Below are positions 25,273 through 47,262 of a DNA stretch of 64,000 bases, piece by piece (the stretch's first letter is position 1; every line of letters starts with the position of its first letter). Origin of the DNA: Pomacea canaliculata. Its lineage: Eukaryota > Mollusca > Gastropoda > Architaenioglossa > Ampullariidae. Both the position numbers and the translations under genes were made by a program. Under the pieces are notes generated by a model that was not told the DNA's origin, did no database searches, and was given only the letters and a program-made list of their open reading frames with translations. The stretch is taken from positions 7,117,807-7,181,806 of the forward strand of contig NC_037601.1 in assembly GCF_003073045.1 (NCBI RefSeq), written 5' to 3'.

Positions 25273-25612
25273 GTTGGAACACGACTGAAAACTTGTAACA
25301 GCATGACTGATGAGTAAAGGGAAGTTGTTATTCTTAGCATTTATAGAGAAAATGATATTCCAGGAATCACCGGGTATTGGGGGGGGGGGAGGAGTAACGG
25401 ACTCAGTAGAGTCGCTCCCGAGTTCACTGCAATGGATGTCTGTGTTATGGTCGTTATTGAAAGATACATTTAGCAACCAATAACAACACAATTCCCCTGT
25501 CCGACAGTCAGCGTACCAGGAGCAGGACCCCTGTTGGTGATTTGAATGTGGATGATCATCTTTGTGGTTGTTAGCACATGAATAGGTAAAAAGATGAAAA
25601 AAAAAAACTACT
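25273..25612. promoter_or_regulatory. Region upstream of the CPBP gene
   Basis: Sequence between the probable 5' UTR acceptor of the CPBP gene and the tRNA gene. It includes a run of ten G at about 25381. No TATA or other core promoter motif is clear. It presumably holds 5' UTR, intron or promoter DNA for the minus-strand gene. Confidence 0.3.
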
Positions 25613-25684
25613 TTCCCAAGCGGGGAATCGAACCCCGGCCGTCGCGGTGAGAGCGCGAAATCCTAACCACTAGACCACTTGGGA
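25613..25684 (-). tRNA. tRNA-Glu (anticodon CTC)
   Basis: On the minus strand a 72-base cloverleaf forms. The acceptor stem is TCCCAAG/CTTGGGA with discriminator A. The D-arm has GGTCTAGTGGTTAGGA, matching the eukaryotic A box. The anticodon stem is TCGCG/CGCGA around loop CTCTCAC. The T-arm is CGGGG-TTCGATT-CCCCG, matching the B box. The anticodon CTC occupies 25649-25651. There is no intron and no SINE-type tail, so it looks like a functional gene. Confidence 0.93.
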
Positions 25685-28600
25685 AGATGCTCATGCATAT
25701 AGTTTTAATTCATTTGTACATGGCTTGCCTTGTTTATGTCGGTCAACATTTTATGTGCCTCGTTTGTGATGCTGACAATCACTTCCTCGTGACAACACTG
25801 ACAATTATACTATATAATGATCGAACGAAAAAAGTGGAGGGGGTGAGGAGAGACCGCGAAAAATGTTGGGTTTTCACCGAAGACCGAAAAGACCGAAGGC
25901 CAGTTAATTAATATCTACATACATATGGCTTTATCTTTATGACAACTCTGTGGTTTTATAAACAGCTAGCTATTCAGCTATAATTATTCATGCAATCGGT
26001 GGTCATATATGGGTTGAGATCGAGATTGCTTAGTACATACCCACTAGGATTTTGATGGCAGTAGATATATATATTGTGCTGATGTAGAAAACGACAAGTC
26101 ACTGCTAATTAAGTTGCACAGTAAGACTATCAATAATAGTTATTCATATGTCCTAGAAATAATATTCCTGCCCCAATCATGACCGACAACTCTCGTAAAA
26201 CTATTTCTTTGAAGTAGTTATCAAACTTGGTTTCTAAAATAAAATTTAATTTTATAGTCCAATTATGAAAAGGAGAAGAAAAACGTCAAAGCAAAAACGA
26301 AAACAATGAGAGGTCGTATCTTATTGTAAAACTTAATGTAAATCAATCTTGAATCTATACTTTCAGACGAGAATCACTAAATTCTGCCCCAAACAAACTC
26401 CGGCTCCCTTAATTGCGTTTGAACGAAAAGCACAAAACGGTTTTAAGTACACGCAATAGGAGATAAACGTTAAAAGAGATATCTGTGACCTGTCTGCCTG
26501 TATTCATCGTATGTTACTAAAGTCCAATGGTTTTTCTTCATAACATCAGTAAGTACCGTAAAAGAAATCAATGAAAAAAACTATTACAACTTTGCAAGGA
26601 TGTCTGACTTGAGTTACCGAAACGATCGATGATATAAGACTTTAGTTTAAATCACGTCCGTGGTTTAAATCATCGTAGATGTCTTATTGTTTGAAAGTTG
26701 AGATGTTAATCGAGCACGTGCCTAGCTCTTATTAAAAGATTTAGCCCTGGTGTATAGGCTTTTTTGTTGATTGTACATACTACATATCTATATAGTGAAA
26801 TTTGGAAGTTTGTGACAGACACGTGACATGTCGACTTTACATGGGTGCCACGTGCGACGCCATAGATGCTTGAACAGAATGTATCGAGCACGATCTTACT
26901 AAACAGGGGCGTGGAATCAGCTGCTATTATTTAGCTTGGTGAGATGGAGGTTTTAGGTAGTGGTGGTGGTGGGGTGGGTGCGTCATTAAAATTAGGCCTG
27001 GCAGTTAATTAAGGCTGATATACACGTATGTGTTCCCAACCATACGAACTGTCAACATTATAGTCCATCCGAAGACAGTATACTTAAGTACTGGAACAAT
27101 TGACATGACTGCATCAGAAATTTCCCATCGAAGCGTATTATAGCTTTTTAGATTATTGAAGTCTGGCGCAGATGCTGGTGTCACTTAATATGGACAGAAC
27201 AGCTAATAAGGATGCTTGTATAGCCCAGAATTCCAGCAGGTGGTAGGCTTTCCACACTTCACATGAGTTTAGTTTTAGTCGAGTCCTTGTTATTCCTCGA
27301 GGAGCATAAGAACGCAACAACACCTCGCCAGCGGACCCGGTTTGGGGCAGCCCCTTCAGCAGGGCCCATGTGGTTCCGACATCCTTTGCCTCACTCTCTA
27401 CTCTTCTTTTCCAAGTTTTCTTTGGCCTCCTAACTCTCCTCTTCCCCTGAGGGTTCCAGGCAATGGTGTCAGCTGGTTACCGCAGGGTATGTCCTATCCA
27501 GCCCCATTTGGGCTTTTTGATGTCTTGGTTAGTAGCATGTTTTTTTTTTTTTTAACAGATTTGTAGTTTGTAAAATAAGCATGTTTATTTTACATTGATA
27601 CCAAATACTAAGCAATGAGTTCTTGAAAAAGTTTAATGGCGAGGTCAAGTAATGAGCTTTTTAGGTTCTTTTACCATTTCCTTTTCACGAATCTTTTATT
27701 TACCAATAGATTTTATGAGGCCTATGAAAGGCACAACTAATTCCTTCGACCCTGTGTAGCATGAATATAGATTTACTCATTTTCACCAGTGCACAGATTG
27801 TATTTTGCATAACATTTTTATTTCAGTGGAAGTTGACATTTCATCATTTCAGTAGAATTCGTGAAAATACTGGGTGAAATGGCAAACAGAAAGACGGCAA
27901 TGCTATCAGTTGAACCAATAAAACTTTGACTTTTTTTGTTTGCTTCAATGCATCTGATTCATTACCCAGTGTAACCACAGGAAAACACCTTTAGGAACAT
28001 AGTTAAAGGAGGGGGACCAGTCTCTCTTCTCCAGTCAGAGGTTCATTTAAGGTAACTGGCAAATCTCCTGACAGAACAACAGTACTATCCAAGAAGATAT
28101 ACAGAATATCATTTATTTCACAGGCTGCATTTTGGGTTTGGTTTTAAATTTCCATGTTCACTTCATAAGCAAGTCTGCAATAATTTTTTAAATCCTTACC
28201 AGATCTATTCCTTTACCACAAACTTTGAAACTTCTTTAGACATATTTATTGCAATGAAGATGAGTAAGTAATGTGAGCTTTACAAATCCCTTAATGAATA
28301 TATATATATTGCAAGTAAAAATACAATTTCTTACACAAATTTATAGTCTCAAAACTTAACATCCAGTTATATTCTTGTAAGTACTCTGACATCACATCGA
28401 AATAGCAAGCATTCAAAGCATATCTAACACGAAGATCATCCAACCAAAAGGATTCAGTCAGGTGAATCATAAACAGATCTACTAGATCTCATGAAACTAT
28501 TTTCCTTGGTTAAAATAAATGGCAGTTAGGCTTCATGAGCATTTGTATATCCTTTTGTTTTTATAAATGTGTTTGTAAGGCCTACACAACCTGTGAGTTT

Positions 28601-30261
28601 ATGGGAACTTACATATAACAAGGCCATATAGTCTTTTGTGCAGCCCAGCCTAAACACAGATCTACAAATTCAATATCATCGTCATATAATATTCAATATC
28701 ATTGACAGTACGATCCCAAATGGACCAGAAAAACATCAGTATTAAGGATCACATAACTAGATCAGATCTATGTCAGTTTCCAAACCATCACATACACAAC
28801 ACACAATCCAGTCTTAATACGTTCTACAAGATTAATATCTCTTTCCAAGTTTCATTTAATATCTTTGTACAAAGCATGGTATTGTATTAACCCATGGGCT
28901 CATCTTCAAATCAACAAACCAGTCTTTAAAACATTGTTTTGATCCTTTTACTTCTAAAGGAAAAATGTTATTTTCCGTTTGTCAGCCAGAGCTTTACTGA
29001 TTGAAATACTATAAAAATTTAGTTCTGTAATATCTAACTGGAATGTTCTTTATCTGCAAAAGTTACTCATCCATAGTGACACTGCTTTTCTGCAGCTCTA
29101 GAGAGTAGTATGACCTTTTGAATCTGCATACTGTTACTGCTTGATTGTACTAAAGTATTAAGTGGCACTGTAAGAATGTACTGTGGGATGTATTTCAGAT
29201 ATATTAAAGATATTTTGATATATTTTACCATATGCCATTATACTGATCTTTCTCCTTAAAAACAAAATTCTGCATTATAAAATTTAAGAACGCCCCTCAT
29301 GGTTGGTACCTGCTAAAGTGTTCACAATCAGGATTTATAAAGTATTGTATATTCATCCCCAAAAGACTTTTTCAACAAGTAGCATGTGTCAAACTCTTCA
29401 AAGATAACAATGCTGCAGCCTTTAATGATCATCCACATTTGGTGAGAAGAAATGGACCAACAGCTGCCAGTCATTAGCATCAAGTTTTAACTTGTATTAA
29501 ATTTGTTTAAAAAAATTAACAACTGTAGGAAGGTCTTTCATACCTAATGAAAACGACTTTACATATAGGTATACCCAGAAATGTGCTCACTCCTTGGGTA
29601 CAGACATTTGTAATCTCTTATTTGAAGAATGGATATCTTTGACTGGATTTATACTGTGGAATGCATAATGAAATGATTGCAGACTCTACTCTCAAATTTC
29701 CACTTACTTTCACATCCAACTGGCAAAATCATTGAAAACATATTGTTTCTTTCTTGAAAAATATTGCATGCAGTACACCACTCCAAAATAATCTAGAAGA
29801 TTGGGCGGTAAGTGAGATCAATAAAGTGAAAAGGTTTTCATGATCCACATGATAAGCCCAAATTTTTTTGTAATTTTTAAAAATTAATCTTACATAAACT
29901 GTAAAAATAACCAGAAAGTAACAAAGACTTGGAACTGTCCAGCAAATCAGATGATAATACAAAATAAGCAAAAGCAGTATTATCTAAATTAAGCATTAAT
30001 GGTAAAGAAATACTCCCCAAAAACTCTTATCTTTCAAAAGTGAAAAAGACTTAAAAATATGTGTTGCACTGGATGCCCATGCACCTTTATCTAGAAACGC
30101 TAGTGATTGTCGCACAATAGATTTTAAAAAAAAAAGTCAGTAGCCATACCATCTGCCCCACTTCTTCCATTCCGTTTTTTTATGTCTGACATCCTTTGAT
30201 GTGCCTTAACAATGATGTTACACCCCCATGCATGTACTCCTTAAGAATTTTAGGAATAAGA
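25685..30261. other. Intergenic region and probable 3' UTR of the alanine aminotransferase gene
   Basis: No coding exon is recognisable on either strand except a decayed retrotransposon fragment at about 27180-27520. An imperfect inverted repeat (tttaaatcacg, two bases, cgtggtttaaa) lies at about 26647-26670. The AT-rich stretch from about 27600 to 30261 directly follows the minus-strand aminotransferase stop and probably includes its 3' UTR; TTTATT motifs (reverse AATAAA) occur there, but the real cleavage site cannot be picked. Confidence 0.45.
27180..27520 (-). mobile_element. Decayed non-LTR retrotransposon 3' end (RTE-like LINE)
   Basis: The minus strand in shifting frames reads like the C terminus of a LINE reverse-transcriptase polyprotein: a GWIGH segment, then WNPQGKRR, a Lys/Arg-rich stretch, and finally a W..RW..VV-type motif. 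Frame changes and stops show it is a dead fragment. I place it in the RTE-like group by the WNPQGKR pattern; a profile search would be needed to name the clade. Confidence 0.65.
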
Positions 30262-39572
<9,311 letters not shown>

Positions 39573-40131
39573 ACGAGTCAGTTCACGAAGTTTTACAGAA
39601 GTAGTTCAGCTTTCCGTCATAAAGTCTACTAGCCCTGTGTTTCTCTCTAGCCCAGCTAGTAACAGCAAAACCTGACGAGAGAACACCTCGCCGCCATCTC
39701 AGGTCAAGGTCGCGACCTTATCGCTCAAGCGTGTCGTTGCCAACATTTCGGCAGCTTTTCGGGACGATGATGCGTGCTTTAAAGCTTCACGCAGTGTTGT
39801 TATTTGTTGGGGTTTTTTTGGGGGGAGGGGGGTTTATGAACTAAGACTCACTCGCAAAAGCGAGGACAGGGAAACGCAACGCCGTGAAGCGAAGAGGTCG
39901 CCTAAAGTTTCTGATCTAAAAGTGGTTTCCTCGCGTCAAGAAGTCGAGCCACATGCGGGCGAGAGATATGTGTACACATTTGTGTGTGTTTTCGTGCGCG
40001 TTTTTTTTTTTTTTTTACCCCTTGTTTACGTGACCGATATCATATTATGATGCAAAATGCGTATGTGACATACGTACATGACTTGATGTCGCTCTACGAA
40101 TGTTTTTACAGGGCACCATATGATTACTATA

Positions 40132-40965
40132 CAGTGGAACCTCGGTTAGCGAACGCCTCGGATAGCGAATTTTTCGGTTAACGAACAAAAATTTCGCTAA
40201 AAATTTGTCTCGGATAGCGAACAAAATTTCGGATAACGAACAGCCACGTGAACCACACGTGACCGACCAGCATGTCATCATTCGCGCTCGAGACACAGTT
40301 ACGATCAGTCGTTCCTTACCTGTGCGCATCCTTCTTATTTAGTGATTGTTGTGCTTTATTTTAATAATATAATCCTCAATCATGGCTCCAAAGAAGATTA
40401 AGAGCAATTAATAGTAATGAGGTAATGACAAGGACGCGGCCAACAAATGAATTGAAAAAGGAAATGATTTCAAAGTATGAAGGTGGCATGCGTCTGTCGG
40501 ACATGTGATGTCGTATTACCGAAGAGTTTTACAAAAAAAAGGCAGAAGAAGCAGACACTGGACAAGTTTTTTTCTTCAACCTCAAAGGTACAGAAAAGGG
40601 AAGTCTCCCCGATTTTATAATGTCACGTGTGCTCATGGAGAGGGGATTCAAAGCAGTAATTCCACCCCTTCCTCCCCACACCTGTTTCCAACCGCGCCGT
40701 CAAAACGGCAAGTTTTCTGTTTAAATGCTTTCGTTAATGTTTTTATGTTTATTTAACTCCATTTATATTGCACTATAACTGTTCTCATTAAAACAAATAC
40801 CTATATATCCTGTAACTTTCAAATATTAGCGAGTCAACAGGGGCTGGGAACCAATTAAATCTATTTCCTTTATTTCTTATGGAAAAAATTGTTTCGGATA
40901 ACGAACATTTCGGTTAACGAACAGCTTTCCAGAACGGATTAAGTTCGTTAACCGAGGTTCCACTG
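40132..40965. mobile_element. Internally deleted pogo/Tigger-like DNA transposon
   Basis: Terminal inverted repeats cagtggaacctcggttagcg (left) and its near-perfect reverse complement (right, ending gaggttccactg) are flanked by TA on both sides, as expected for a TA target-site duplication. Subterminal copies of cggttaacgaac and cggataacgaac sit inside both ends. Near 40382 a plus-strand segment reads MAPKKIK, followed after frame breaks by TNELKKEMISKYEGGMRLSD, like the N-terminal helix-turn-helix region of pogo/CENP-B-type transposases. No catalytic domain fits in 834 bases, so it is non-autonomous. Confidence 0.85.
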
Positions 40966-43156
40966 TATATATATATGCTTGTATAGTACGTGGTATACAT
41001 GTATACCGCATATATGTTTCAGGTCTTAAAAAGCAGAGCAGTTCAAATAACTCAAATAATAGCATAGCGATATTAATCAAACACTAAAGACCCGTCTTAT
41101 GGTCATCTGAAAACAGTGGCCTTAGGAGAACCGATGGGCACACAGATCGAAGTAGGGCAAAGCGGCTATAGAAGAAAGTGTACGTTGTAGTATCAAGCGT
41201 ACGTGTTAGAAACTCCACCCAACATTTCAGTGTCACTGGCAATTTTACCAACCTTTCCAGTGAAAAAACGGCAAATTTAAAGCTGAAGCTAATTTAAAAT
41301 TATAAGACATGCAGGCTGGTTTAACTGTTAACTGTAAGTTATATACAGTATATGGTGTGACTCGGATTGCATTATTTCCCTTGCAAGATTAAGCCAACGC
41401 GCCTATGTCCCTTGGTATCCAACTTTCGGGCCGATTGAACGTTTGTAAGATGGAGATGAGTGGCACAGATAATATTTCTGGGTTGAAAGTAGCCAAATAG
41501 AAGGCATATTTGTGAGCTCGTGGATTAAGTATTGTGAACCGCATCGAAAGTTATAAGAGATCAAACTGAAGAAGGTACATCAGCAGATACTAAATTGCTG
41601 TCGACTGCTGACATGGTATCACATTTTGCAAGCCTTGCCCAAAGGGAAAAAGGTTTGCATCAGCGTCACTTTACTAACAAACACATTCCTAATTAATAAA
41701 TGATTATAAATGGTTCGCTTTTAACATACTTTTAACATATATGAATAGACCAAGATAAACACCACTCTTTTCAGTTCACACACCCCTTCGCCGACACAGA
41801 TGATTTAAGATGTTTCTTATGCTGTAAACCAGTATCAGAGTTTTTTTAAACCAAGAATAGAAAATACCAGAGGGTATTTCATATAAAAGCGAGAGACCAA
41901 GGTGAAGCATATATGAGGAATACCTAAGTGATTGTAGATCTTAGTGTTTATGTTCATTTCATATTATTTATTTCATAAGAACGATTTCAGACTAGTGTAG
42001 CAAATATGTTTGTGTTCTAAATAGGCACAAGTTTGGTTAATAGTGCAACAAAGCAAAGCACTTACGGTAATTATATTATTGTTATCAAAAGTCTGGTTAA
42101 ATTCCATCTTCGCGTGCATGTTCTCTCCAGCTTCCTGGGCCATGACCAATCGTTGTCATATCATTCACGTAAGCTGTAAATCCTTTCATCAGTTCATATC
42201 GATGACCGCGAAGTCAACAGCATTCTTGCATATCTAGCATTAGCTACTCTCACAGCTTGAGACCTACAAAATCAAAGTAGACAGCTATCAACACTGACTC
42301 TTAATCCCGTGGTCTGCGGGTAGTGTCGGAGATAACAAACATGAGTGACGCACTGGAGCAGAACGCGATGCCATTTGAATCCGCCGAGAGACTGACAGGA
42401 CAAATCTCTAACCGTCACCGGCTCACCAAAGGCTGATAAGCCAAGTTTGGTTTTATTTGTAATCTGTTGGGTTGCTCAGTCGTTTTCTGGATGCGTATGG
42501 ATGTTCCCGACCCTCTGATCTAATGCAGAAACCATTTAAGCAGTGTGGTACCTTGGGTGGATAGGGGGTGTGTCAGGTTGTTTGCGAAAGTCCGCCTCAT
42601 TTTCACATCCATGTATATCATCCCTACCCACATCATGCAGGCACAGCTTCCCCAGCCCCCACCAGCCCCCACCAGCCCCCACAGCCCCACAGGCTTTGTC
42701 CTTTTGACGAGGTTTTAAGTATGGTCAGCGACGGTACGATTCGTCATGGTCAAATGACCAGTCCGTGCGGACCGAACACGCTTCGCTAATAAAAGCTGAT
42801 ATGTTCAAAGGAAATTTCTGTATATTCCGCCTCAGACGCGTGTTGTATGACGAAGTCTGTTTCGGTTTTGTTTAATCCTCCCCAGCCCGTCCCGATCCTT
42901 CCTATCTTTTCCCCGCTCACTCGTCACCAATCGTTCGCATCGTTAGTAGCTGTGAGATAATCGTGGTTTACGCCAAGTGTCGGGCTCCACGTGCTGCTGC
43001 TCTGATGTGCCGTACTTACATTGTACGCAGCACATAGAGATCGAGGTGAAGCGTCATTTGCTGTGTGACCCTGTAACTCCCTGTTTCATTATTTCTGACT
43101 CTACCTTCCGTTGTCCCTTCTTTCTTTTCTTCTCATGTCTCCTAGTAGTCAGCGAT

Positions 43157-43220
43157 GTTTGTTTTGTTTTTGTTTGTTTGTTTGTTTGTTTGTTTGTTTG
43201 TTTGTTTGTTTGTTTGTTTG
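43157..43220. repeat. (GTTT)n microsatellite
   Basis: About fourteen gttt units in a row, seen directly. It produces an artificial FVCLFVCLF-type open frame that should not be called a gene. Confidence 0.95.
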
Positions 43221-44197
43221 ATAATCGGGATTATTTTTCAAAATGTTTGAGTCATTACTCGGTAGTTTAAGCGTTCTACGACTCTCTGTTTCTTTATTTA
43301 TTTATTCCCCCCACCTCCTCTCTCTCTTTCTCAAACCACATACACACGCACATACACCTTTTTGTGCACTGTTTGCAATATTCAACTCTTATATGCCTTT
43401 TATTATATACCCGTCTAATAACGCTGATGGGCGAAATTCCACTTCTTGCTCGACAATTAGATAATTTATCGTTGCTGCTAAAGTCACGTTTCATCTTTAA
43501 TTTATATGTGACATATTTTGTTCATGAATTTAGCAACGATCTATTTCTTTGTCAATAATTTATCCCACTAGCACGTTTGAAGTGAAAAAAACTGCCGCCT
43601 GTCTTGAGATGACTTGTGTGGACGCTCAGCTGTCACAGAGATAATGACAAAAGACTTGTATTTTATATGTCTAACATATACATGCCTAACACATTACATT
43701 ACGATATGTGAATCAGACCATTACATTTACTCAAAGGGCTTCGTCCAGGCAGCAGCTGTTTCAAAGCTGACATCTGACCTTTGTGATAAACCGCCAGAAA
43801 TGACCGAAAGGGGTGGGAGGGTGGAAGTGCGAGCCCATCATTACGTTATAGCATACTGCTCACAGGCGGACGATAGGAGCGATAGGAGTGTAGTGTGATA
43901 GTCGCCATCTACCTCCCGCCCTCTGTACCATAATTCCATCAGTTCCTTCACCACTACCTGTCGGTTACCCGGCGATGACGTTGGGTTTGTCCAGTAATCG
44001 GCTGTTTCCGGCCAAATGACTGCCTAGCTGCATTTGCTGTCGTCACCGGGGTGTGTGATGGGGAGGCTGTGCCATATAAAAGTTAGTTTCGGGTGCTTTT
44101 GCAGTTGAATGGAAGTGACCAACAAGTGGAAGCCCCTTCTCTACTAAATAACCAAGAAAACGCAGTGCTCTATGGTTGCTAGCAATCTGTGGGTCGC

Positions 44198-47100
44198 ATG
44201 ACAAGGTGAGTGAACAGATACTCATGAATCTCTCTCTCTCTGCATTTATTACGCTTATCTATCGAGTATTCTACCAATTAATTTTTTTCCTATGTTGTTT
44301 TTTTTTGTTTTTTTTTTTTATATAAATGAAAGAATTGTCTGTCTTTGCATGAGTTTCTAATAGCAAAGCCATTGCTTTTTAATGTTGATGTCATCTACAT
44401 TGTATATCTACATTTCTATCGACCTGGATAGATATGTAATTTCACCGTATTTTGCCAACGACTTCGGAAGCATAATGCTCGATACCCGAGCAAGTTTTGT
44501 TTTTCCCCTGCTCATTTATTTCTCAATCTGTCGCTAATTCGAGACAGCGAACACTATGTCCAATGCACCGAATGTTTAATATGTTCAGAGTTATTGGTTG
44601 CGCAAATATTTTGTGTGTATTCTTTTTCACTCACCCACACATTCAGCATAAAGGAATTGTTAAAATTCTCCCCGCGGAATAAAAATTCCAGACCAGAGTA
44701 GCAACACTAAAGCACTTACAAGATTTTTTTGATATTCAGCTTTTGAGATTTTTTTTCTGCCCCTTCGATTAAGCACTTGATTTATAAAGAAAGTTGTTTT
44801 GTTTTGTTTTTTCGTTTGTTTGTTGTTGTTTTTTTTCTGCCATAAGGAAAGGGTTAGGGTCCAGTGAGTGTCATTGTCGTTGGTTCGAATCTCACTTCAG
44901 CCACACGTACGTCTTTGCGGTATCTGTCAGCAGGGCTTATCGTCGGGTTTCGTTTTTTTATTTTTATTTTTTTTTTGTTTTGTTTTGTTTTTTGTGTGTG
45001 TTTTGTTTTTTGTTGTTTTTGTTGTTTGTTTTTTTGTTTTTGTTTTTTTGGTTTTTTTTTTTTATTATGCAATTTTCTTCCTCCTTGGATACCACCCAGT
45101 CTCCTCATAGAGAGAAGGCATCGCTAGTGAAAAAAACTTCCTATCAAGTAAGAACTGCGGGGCTCTATTCCCCACATGATGTGCAGTAGCTACGGTGAAC
45201 AACGTAATCCCCTCTACAGGAGTTAGGTCACGAAACCCTTTTCCCATCTTCTTTTTGCCTTTTTTAAAAAATCTTTGTAACCTGTGTGCATTATGCCCTT
45301 TCGCCAGTAAATCGGATGCCTTTGTCAGTTGCTGTTATTTAGTCTCTATCTGCAATTTGCAGTGCATTGACTATGGTAGTTAAGTTGTCTTGATGGAAAA
45401 TGGTAAACTTTTGCAGTGGTCCGAAAAATAAGTATACGCATATACAAAACATAGACAAACACATACGCAATAAGCACATTGACATATAACAGGTATGTGT
45501 ACTTTAAAGTTGAGTTGTTGGTTTGGCTAGCTGTGGTAGCATATTCTTTTTATCACAATATTAATCTCATACCCCTCTCATTTTGAACAGATTCCGACAG
45601 GTGGTTCGTCACCGATCTTGCCAAACATCTCCACGTCAGAAAGAAAGAGGGACACGGCAGAGACATAAGTCTAGCCTGCCAGGTTACATCGGAGACTACT
45701 GTACGGCGGGCAAAAAGGATTCCGCCATCAGCCTGATGGACGCGACCCTGGATGACGAGAGCGCCATCTGGCAGGTCCAAGAAATTGCCTCGAGCCCAAG
45801 TTCCACAACCTCCCAGGACCAGGATCAGAGTCAAGGAGACGAAAGGTGTGCAAGGAGGAGATTGATCAAATACAAGCGGTACCCAAAGCCTCCGTACGCC
45901 TACCTGGCCATGATTATTGTTGCCATCCACTACTCGCCAAACGGTCACATGACACTGGCAGAGGTCATCAAGGCCTTGGAAAATATGTTCTCCTTCTTCC
46001 GCTGCAGTTACAAGGGCTGGAAAGATTCGGTGCGGCACAACATCTCCAACAGCCCCTGCATCGTCAAAGTCGAGCCCGAGCCAGGCGCCGGCGCTTTCAA
46101 GGCCGCCAGGTGGCGCGTGTTCTGGGAGATGGTGCCGAGGGACGTCTTCCTCTTACAGCGAGGCCGTCCAGGTTGTAAGGACAAGCACTGGAAGCCAACT
46201 CTGCTGCAACATCTAGGACTTCAAGACATTATCCTCCCTAGCAAACCCCAAGATTCCTCTCCCTCGACGGAGATTTCGAACCATTCCTCTGCGCTAGGCA
46301 TTCAAGCATGCTTACCCCAAGAACCTGCGCGCAAAAGCAAGACTTCCAGTTACGCTGCGCAGTACGAGGACTTGCATGGCATTCCTACGTTTTCGTCGTT
46401 CATGGTAGAACGCGAACGAAATCTTCGAGAAGAGATGACGTCATCACTCGCGGACAAACAGGTAAACAACCATCACAATCTCCAGATATGGAGCGTTCAA
46501 AATATTCACGATTCGACCACACACTTGCCCATGCCTCACCAGGCTTTTTATCAATCCCAGATTGTGACCAGCACAGACTTCGCAGAAGATCGTAGGACAA
46601 GTCCTCTCTGCCTGGACAATTTTCTTTTCGACGGTCGTCGGTCCCCAGGCCTGGACTTACCTCCAATCGATGTGCCGTCTTGTGATTACGGAACCCCTAT
46701 CTATCCATCACAAAGAGGCGACTATCCCCACTCCTACAGCACATTGTCATTAAACTGTGGGACTAGATTGTTTTATGGACAGGTTAACCATCGGCAAAAT
46801 CCCAGAGCGAATTCTGCCTCAACTGATTGTGGCACGTGTACATATGGCTCTGATATAGAAACGAATGACAGTCCCGTACAGAACGTCCATGTCAACCACA
46901 GAATCTGCACCTCTGTGGGATGTCAAACCTCTGTACGCACCGATCTCTATAACTATGTCGGCATGCAAGGTAGTTCAGAAGCCTGTGTATGGCAACAGCC
47001 ATCGGCGACTTATCTATGTTCTGGAAGCCTGGCTGTGCAGAACCAGTTCAGCCAACTGCCAGGAGATGATAGACAATGGTCAAGTCGCTGTAATATTCCA

Positions 47101-47262
47101 AGCAATAACATTAACCAGAATTGTCTTATTGATAGTCGTGTTTCAGCAAAGTGCCAGGACCCCTCAAATGGCTTCACTACACCTTTTGTTACCGGTGATC
47201 AGAGCAAGTATTCTGGCCAGCATTTGGACTGGCCGGTTGACATTTTTAGGTATCCTTATTAA
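44198..47262 (+). CDS. FOXH1: FoxH-type forkhead transcription factor, complete, two coding exons
   Basis: Winged-helix DNA-binding protein; vertebrate FoxH1 (FAST1) partners Smad2/3-Smad4 downstream of Nodal/Activin. Exons 44198-44205 (ATGACAAG, donor gtgagt) and 45591-47262 (acceptor ttgaacag, stop TAA 47260-47262) give 559 residues. The large frame has no upstream in-frame ATG within its own exon before residue 52, but the eight-base upstream exon joins it in phase (AG+A). The forkhead domain covers about residues 97-190: KYKRYPKPPYAYLAMIIVAI at the start and GWKDSVRHNISNSPC for the recognition helix. KYKRYPKPPY and GWKDS are closer to FoxH than to other Fox classes. Around 341-365, PLCLDNFLFDG...DLPPID may correspond to the FoxH Smad-interacting fast motif; this is a weak inference. 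The C-terminal half is low-complexity and unrecognised. A SINE lies in the intron. FoxH is known from some spiralians, so its presence fits. Confidence 0.9.
44845..44965 (+). mobile_element. tRNA-derived SINE fragment, copy C (FoxH intron)
   Basis: A B-box-like segment (cgttggttcgaatctcactt) is followed by atctgtcagcagggcttatcgtcgg, the same body as copies A and B. The 3' part dissolves into T- and G-rich simple sequence (44951-45064). Confidence 0.65.

Larger units (their letters stand above)
39573..44197. promoter_or_regulatory. Intergenic region between divergent aminotransferase and FoxH genes
   Basis: The two flanking genes are transcribed away from each other, so this 4.6 kb must contain both promoters. 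The 834-base DNA transposon at 40132-40965 occupies part. Other contents are a C-rich tandem repeat at about 42655-42705, a (GTTT)n microsatellite at 43157-43220 and poly-T runs. No core promoter element stands out and no convincing coding exon is seen. Confidence 0.4.

Noticed and set aside
42341-42436. Short plus-strand frame starting MSDALEQNAM, 31 residues
   Set aside because: It has a plausible start but no recognisable family, no donor and no conserved context; too short to support as a gene.
43614-43898. 94-residue plus-strand frame in the FoxH upstream region
   Set aside because: No family features and no splice signals tied to FoxH; likely chance.
44868-45127. Phe/Cys-rich hydrophobic frames resembling membrane proteins
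   Set aside because: They come from T- and G-rich simple sequence inside the FoxH intron; all three frames look alike.
45583-45590. FoxH start at a TTG just upstream of the main exon
   Set aside because: The TTG and next bases are part of the acceptor site (ttgaacag); the ATG exon at 44198 gives a proper start in phase.
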